NCBI GenBank assembly: GCA_965261585.1
Contig: CBDHDN010000014.1
Location: 1 to 19,221, forward strand
Direction of reading: 5' to 3'
From: CBDHDN01 sp965261585
GTDB lineage: Bacteria > Pseudomonadota > Alphaproteobacteria > UBA6615
DNA: 19,221 nucleotides
Shown here: one piece after another, positions 14,749-19,221 of the stretch
Layout: every line of letters starts with the position of its first letter
Position numbering within the stretch: the stretch's first letter is position 1
Translations under genes and position numbers: made by a program
Notes under the pieces: model-generated
What the model saw: the letters and a program-made list of their open reading frames with translations, nothing else
Databases searched by the model: none
What the model was told of the DNA's origin: nothing

Positions 14749-16527
14749 TTAGAACTGCGCGTCGTCGAGGGCCATCGCCGCCTCGGCGCCGCCGATCACG
14801 GCGTCGCACAGCCCCTTGGCGCGCGGCAGGATGTGGGCCGCGTAGAACCGCGCGGTGACGGCCTTGGCGGCGGCGAAGTCGGTGGCGCCGTTGGCGTGCT
14901 GCCGGGCGGCCAGGGCCGCGCGGGCGCTCAGCCAGCCGCCGGCCACGGTGCCGACGAGCTGGAGGTAGGGCGTGGCCCCGGCGAACGCCAGCGCCGGCTC
15001 GGATGGGCCACGGGCCAGCAGCCACGCCGTCGCTTCGCGCAGCCGCGCCAGGCCGTCGGCCAGCGCCGGGCCGACCCCGGCCAACGCTGTGTCGCCGGCG
15101 AGCTGCGGCGCCGGTGCCGCCATCTCGTCGATCAGCGCGGTCATGCCGGCGCCGCCGTCGCGCAGCAGCTTGCGGCCGACCAAATCGTTCGCCTGGATGC
15201 CGTTGGTGCCCTCGTAGATCGGCGTGATGCGGGCGTCGCGCAGGTGCTGGGCCGCCCCGGTCTCCTCGATATAACCCATGCCGCCATGGACCTGGATGCC
15301 CAGCGAGGCGACCTCGACCGCGATGTCGGTGCACCAGGCCTTGACGACCGGCGTCAGCAGGTCGACGCGCACCTGGGCCGCGGCCCGGGCGGCGGCGTCG
15401 GGGTGGCGCCTGGCCACGTCGAGCGCCGCCGTCGCCGTGTAGGTGAGGGCGCGCATCGCCTCGGTCGCCGCGCGCATGAACATCAGCATGCGGCGCACGT
15501 CGGGGTGGCGGATGATCGTGACGGGGGCGCCTGACTTGCCGCCGAGCGCGTCGGACTGGACGCGGCCGCGGGCATAGGCCACGGCCTGCTGATACGCACG
15601 CTCGGCGATCGCGACGCCCTGCAGGCCGACGGCGAGCCGGGCCGCGTTCATCATCGTGAACATGCATTTGAGGCCGGCCTGCTCGGCGCCGACGAGGTAG
15701 CCGATGGCGCCGTCATTGTCGCCGAACGCCAGCACCGCCGTCGGGCTCGCGTGGATGCCCAGCTTGTGCTCCAGGCCGACGCAGCGCACGTCGTTGCGCG
15801 GCCCCAGCGTGCCGTCGGCGTTGACCAGGAACTTGGGCACCAGGAACAGGCTGATGCCGCCGGTGACCGGCGGCGCATCGGGGGTGCGCGCCAGCACCAT
15901 GTGGATGATGTTGTCGGTGAAATCCTGGTCGCCATAGGTGATGAAGATCTTCTGTCCGCTCAAGCGATAGTGGTCGCCGTGGCGCACCGCGCGGGTCTTC
16001 ATCAGGCCCAGATCCGAGCCCGACTGCGGCTCGGTCAGCGCCATCGTGCCGGTCCACTCGCCGGCGACCAGGCGCGGCAGGTAGAGCGCCTTCTGCGCCG
16101 CCGTGCCGTGTGCCGCCAGCGCCTCGATGGCGCTGACGGTCAAGAGCGGGCACAGGGCGAACGCCATGTTTGACGACTGCCACATCTCCTGCACCGCCGT
16201 CGCCAGCACCCACGGCAGGCCCATGCCGCCATGGTCGGTCGCGAACGGCAGGCCGTTCCAGCCGCCCTCGGCATAGGCGCGGTAGGCGGCCGGAAAGCCG
16301 TCGGGCGTGCGCACGACGCCGTTCTCGAGGACCGAGCCCTGGCGGTCGCCAGGCTGGTTCAGCGGCGCCAGCACCGCCGCCGCCAGCTTGCTGGCGCCCT
16401 CCAGCACCTGGCCGACCAGATCGGGCGTCGCTTCCTCATAGCCCGGCAGGCGGGCGATCTCCGCCAGCCCGCACAGGCGGTCGAGGGTGAAGCGCATGTC
16501 GGCGATGGGGGCGGCGTAGGTGGTCAT
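14749..16527 (-). CDS. Acyl-CoA dehydrogenase with C-terminal extension domain
   Basis: 592 residues, the length of the acyl-CoA dehydrogenases that carry an extra C-terminal domain (the group that includes DmdC, methylmercaptopropionyl-CoA dehydrogenase). The order is: a short N-terminal AcdN region (MTTYAAPIADMRFTLDRL), an N-terminal helical domain, the FAD/substrate middle domain with TMALTEPQSGSDLG (160-173) and LSGQKIFITYGD, then the C-terminal domain with QVHGGMGYIEE and the catalytic base Glu439 in IYEGTNGIQANDL. The extension runs from ~460 to the end. It oxidises an acyl-CoA to the 2-enoyl-CoA using FAD. The chain length is unknown; no dmdB or dmdD neighbour supports the sulfur role. 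A GGGAG site lies 6 bases before the ATG. It is 111 bases downstream of the flavoprotein gene on the same strand. Confidence 0.95.
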   Translation of the reverse strand: MTTYAAPIADMRFTLDRLCGLAEIARLPGYEEATPDLVGQVLEGASKLAAAVLAPLNQPGDRQGSVLENGVVRTPDGFPAAYRAYAEGGWNGLPFATDHGGMGLPWVLATAVQEMWQSSNMAFALCPLLTVSAIEALAAHGTAAQKALYLPRLVAGEWTGTMALTEPQSGSDLGLMKTRAVRHGDHYRLSGQKIFITYGDQDFTDNIIHMVLARTPDAPPVTGGISLFLVPKFLVNADGTLGPRNDVRCVGLEHKLGIHASPTAVLAFGDNDGAIGYLVGAEQAGLKCMFTMMNAARLAVGLQGVAIAERAYQQAVAYARGRVQSDALGGKSGAPVTIIRHPDVRRMLMFMRAATEAMRALTYTATAALDVARRHPDAAARAAAQVRVDLLTPVVKAWCTDIAVEVASLGIQVHGGMGYIEETGAAQHLRDARITPIYEGTNGIQANDLVGRKLLRDGGAGMTALIDEMAAPAPQLAGDTALAGVGPALADGLARLREATAWLLARGPSEPALAFAGATPYLQLVGTVAGGWLSARAALAARQHANGATDFAAAKAVTARFYAAHILPRAKGLCDAVIGGAEAAMALDDAQF

Positions 16528-16638
16528 GGACGGCTCCCTTGTTCGTCCCGGTCTCGATACGCGCCACTTCTTTTCAAGATGTTACCGACATCGTGGCGCG
16601 TTGCCGGCGCGGCGAACGCGCGCTGGCCGCGGGGCATC

Positions 16639-18099
<1,461 letters not shown>

Positions 18100-18507
18100 G
18101 GCCGCCGGGCTTATCGCACCCGTCGGCTCGGGGCAAGCGCCCGCGGCGAGGCGCCGGCGCGGCTACTGATGAACGATGTTTGGGCGGCGTCTGTAACGGC
18201 CCTGCTTGGGTGGTGAGCCGGCCGTGTCAGCCGAGCCCGCACATGTCGTGTGTTGACCCAACTCAGAATTCGGTGGCGGAGGGATGGACTTGATCGGCCA
18301 CGGTACCTCTCTCCCAGAGAATTGCCCTTTATCGACACGCTGCGCGCGCCTCGATTTCACTGCTGATCTTGTCCCTTTTGCTCAATCCAAACCGCGACCG
18401 GCGGCGACTACGGCCCGCGGTCGTTTCGGCGACGGGTTTTCGCCGCATGCCCCGTGTGAGTCTCTGGAATGCGCCGGCTACTTTGGCCAACGACGCAGGA
18501 GATACTC
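18100..18507. other. Intergenic region with reduced GC, no gene recognised
   Basis: About 400 bases between the divergent flavoprotein gene and the small peptide frame. Base composition drops from ~18220 onward, with EcoRI-like GAATTC and T-rich runs not seen elsewhere in the window. Short open frames cross it on both strands but none shows a family motif, a good ribosome site or a signal sequence. It should contain the promoter for the peptide and multicopper oxidase genes; no clear -35/-10 pair was found. A degenerate mobile element is possible but unsupported. Confidence 0.5.
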
Positions 18508-18636
18508 ATGAAATAGCGCCGATTACTCATCGCATCGGCCGGTGGCCTACTCGTCCTGCCGGCGGCGGCCGGCCACCGTTCCGGCGGCTCGTCGATGAGC
18601 CAAGGCCTCGGCTTTTTCATAGGTATCGCTGTTTGA
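18508..18636 (+). pseudogene. Small exported-peptide frame interrupted by an amber codon
   Basis: ATG AAA TAG opens a 43-codon frame that ends at TGA 18634-18636. An AGGAGA ribosome site stands 6 bases before the ATG. If the TAG at codon 3 is ignored, the product is MK, then RRLLIASAGGLLVLPAAAGH, a textbook signal sequence, followed by RSGGSSMSQGLGFFIGIAV. The second hydrophobic end could be a membrane anchor. The stop lies 14 bases before the multicopper oxidase ATG, so the frame belongs to that operon. Either the gene is inactivated by a point mutation, or there is a sequencing error, or the signal-like look of the frame is chance. No homologue is known to me. Confidence 0.5.
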
Positions 18637-18650
18637 AAAGGGAATTCACC

Positions 18651-19221
18651 ATGCTGCGCATCACCCGTCGTACCGTTCTCAGCCATGGGGTTGCCTTCGG
18701 ATCAGTGTTGGCGGCCCCTTCCATTCTGACCTCGCGCGCAGCGGCGAAGACACATAATCAGGGGAGCAACCCGCTGCGCATTCCGCCACTTCTGACGGCG
18801 CGCCCGGAGGCCGGGACGGATGTATTCGACCTCGCACTCGGTCATGGGGAAACGGAGTTTTTCAAAGGCGTGAGAACCCGAACCATAGGGATAAATCAGT
18901 CGTATCTCGGGCCGACAGTTCGGCTGACTGCCGGGAACGATGTGCGGCTCAAAGTTGCAAATAACCTGTCCGAGGACGCCACCTTGCACTGGCATGGGTT
19001 TCATTTGCCCGCGGCCGCCGATGGCGGCCCGCATCAGGTGATCCGACCCGGAACAACCTGGTCACCCGAATTCAACGTGCGCCAGAAGGCGGGGACATTC
19101 TGGTACCACTCGCACCTGATGGGAAAAACCGCGGAACATGTCTGGGCCGGCCTGGCGGGCATGATGATCGTTGATGACGCGGAAGAAAGCGGGCTGGGTC
19201 TGCCGTCCACCTATGGTGTGG
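18651..19221 (+). CDS. Multicopper oxidase, N-terminal part (runs off the right edge)
   Basis: 190 codons of an expected ~450-550. A twin-arginine-like signal opens the protein (TRRTVLSHG, then a hydrophobic stretch and an AAA cleavage zone near residue 32). The first cupredoxin domain supplies H113 and H115 (LHWHGFHLP) and H153 and H155 (WYHSHLMGKT), the first half of the type 2/type 3 copper cluster. The order HWHG...DGGPHQVI...GTF.YHSH...GLAGMMIVDD is that of CueO/CopA-type oxidases. Such periplasmic enzymes oxidise Cu(I) or phenols with O2; copper detoxification is the usual role. Codons are visibly less GC-rich (aat, ata, gta, aaa) than elsewhere in the window, hinting at a different origin. 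The start has an AAGGG site and follows the small peptide frame by 14 bases. The type 1 site lies beyond the window. Confidence 0.95.
   Translation, partial: MLRITRRTVLSHGVAFGSVLAAPSILTSRAAAKTHNQGSNPLRIPPLLTARPEAGTDVFDLALGHGETEFFKGVRTRTIGINQSYLGPTVRLTAGNDVRLKVANNLSEDATLHWHGFHLPAAADGGPHQVIRPGTTWSPEFNVRQKAGTFWYHSHLMGKTAEHVWAGLAGMMIVDDAEESGLGLPSTYGV

Noticed and set aside
18268..18310. tRNA-Ser-like end (tggcggaggg...cacggtacc) on the minus strand
   Set aside because: The T-loop consensus GGATTCGAACC is missing and no matching acceptor, D or anticodon arms follow, so it is not a usable tRNA gene.
18284..18511. 75-codon plus-strand frame before the peptide gene
   Set aside because: It has no ribosome site, no motif, uneven composition, and ends just past the ATG of the peptide frame.
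18598..18617. Hairpin AGCC...GGCT followed by five T, a possible attenuator before the multicopper oxidase
   Set aside because: The stem has only four clean pairs plus a mismatch and a tight GGCC loop. It is too weak to call a terminator.

Overview
The window is high-GC DNA (roughly 70% by eye) with dense, tightly packed genes. The gene families (bufferin operon, short DksA-type protein of the GRLSR kind, C-terminal-extended acyl-CoA dehydrogenase, a GTCACCCCGG palindrome of the sort common in alphaproteobacterial spacers) point to an alphaproteobacterium, possibly in or near the Rhodospirillales. No rRNA, tRNA, CRISPR array or complete insertion sequence was found, so the placement rests on gene content only.

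Layout. 1-2429 (minus): a small-molecule catabolic cluster read leftwards, with an RraA/HMG-aldolase-like protein, an HpcH/HpaI-type aldolase 4 bases behind it, and the N-terminal half of a hydantoinase/oxoprolinase A subunit that runs off the left edge. 2594-4041 (plus): a DUF2799 lipoprotein and an outer-membrane beta-barrel protein, both envelope genes. 4029-6523 (minus): an MFS transporter, a 2-keto-4-pentenoate hydratase-family protein and a short DksA/TraR zinc-finger protein. 6637-7134 (minus): a Tat-exported cupredoxin-like protein without an obvious copper site. 7280-9297 (plus): a NIPSNAP protein and a thiamine-diphosphate enzyme, followed by a strong palindrome at 9352-9378.

9519-11727 (minus): speD-speE-aldose 1-epimerase, each joined by a 4-base ATGA overlap. 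This is the last step of spermidine synthesis plus an unexpected sugar epimerase. The 500-base divergent spacer (11728-12230) holds two tandem strong palindromes upstream of speD and an AT-rich promoter-like stretch before the next operon. 12231-14678 (plus): bufA-bufB-bufC-DoxX, a complete bufferin operon. It encodes a secreted four-cysteine peptide precursor, its MNIO (DUF692) maturase, the DUF2063 partner and a DoxX membrane protein. Bufferins are known as copper-chelating, post-translationally modified peptides.

14749-18099 (minus): an acyl-CoA dehydrogenase of the C-terminal-extended type and a D-2-hydroxyglutarate/lactate-dehydrogenase-like flavoprotein. 18100-19221: a visibly less GC-rich segment with a small secreted-peptide frame broken by an amber codon at codon 3 (18508-18636). 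It is followed at once by a Tat-exported multicopper oxidase that runs off the right edge.

Together the window mixes catabolism of carboxylic/keto acids with three separate copper-flavoured elements: the bufferin operon, the multicopper oxidase and a degenerate cupredoxin. The bufferin operon is the most distinctive system. The speD leader palindromes and the interrupted peptide before the oxidase are the least explained signals.
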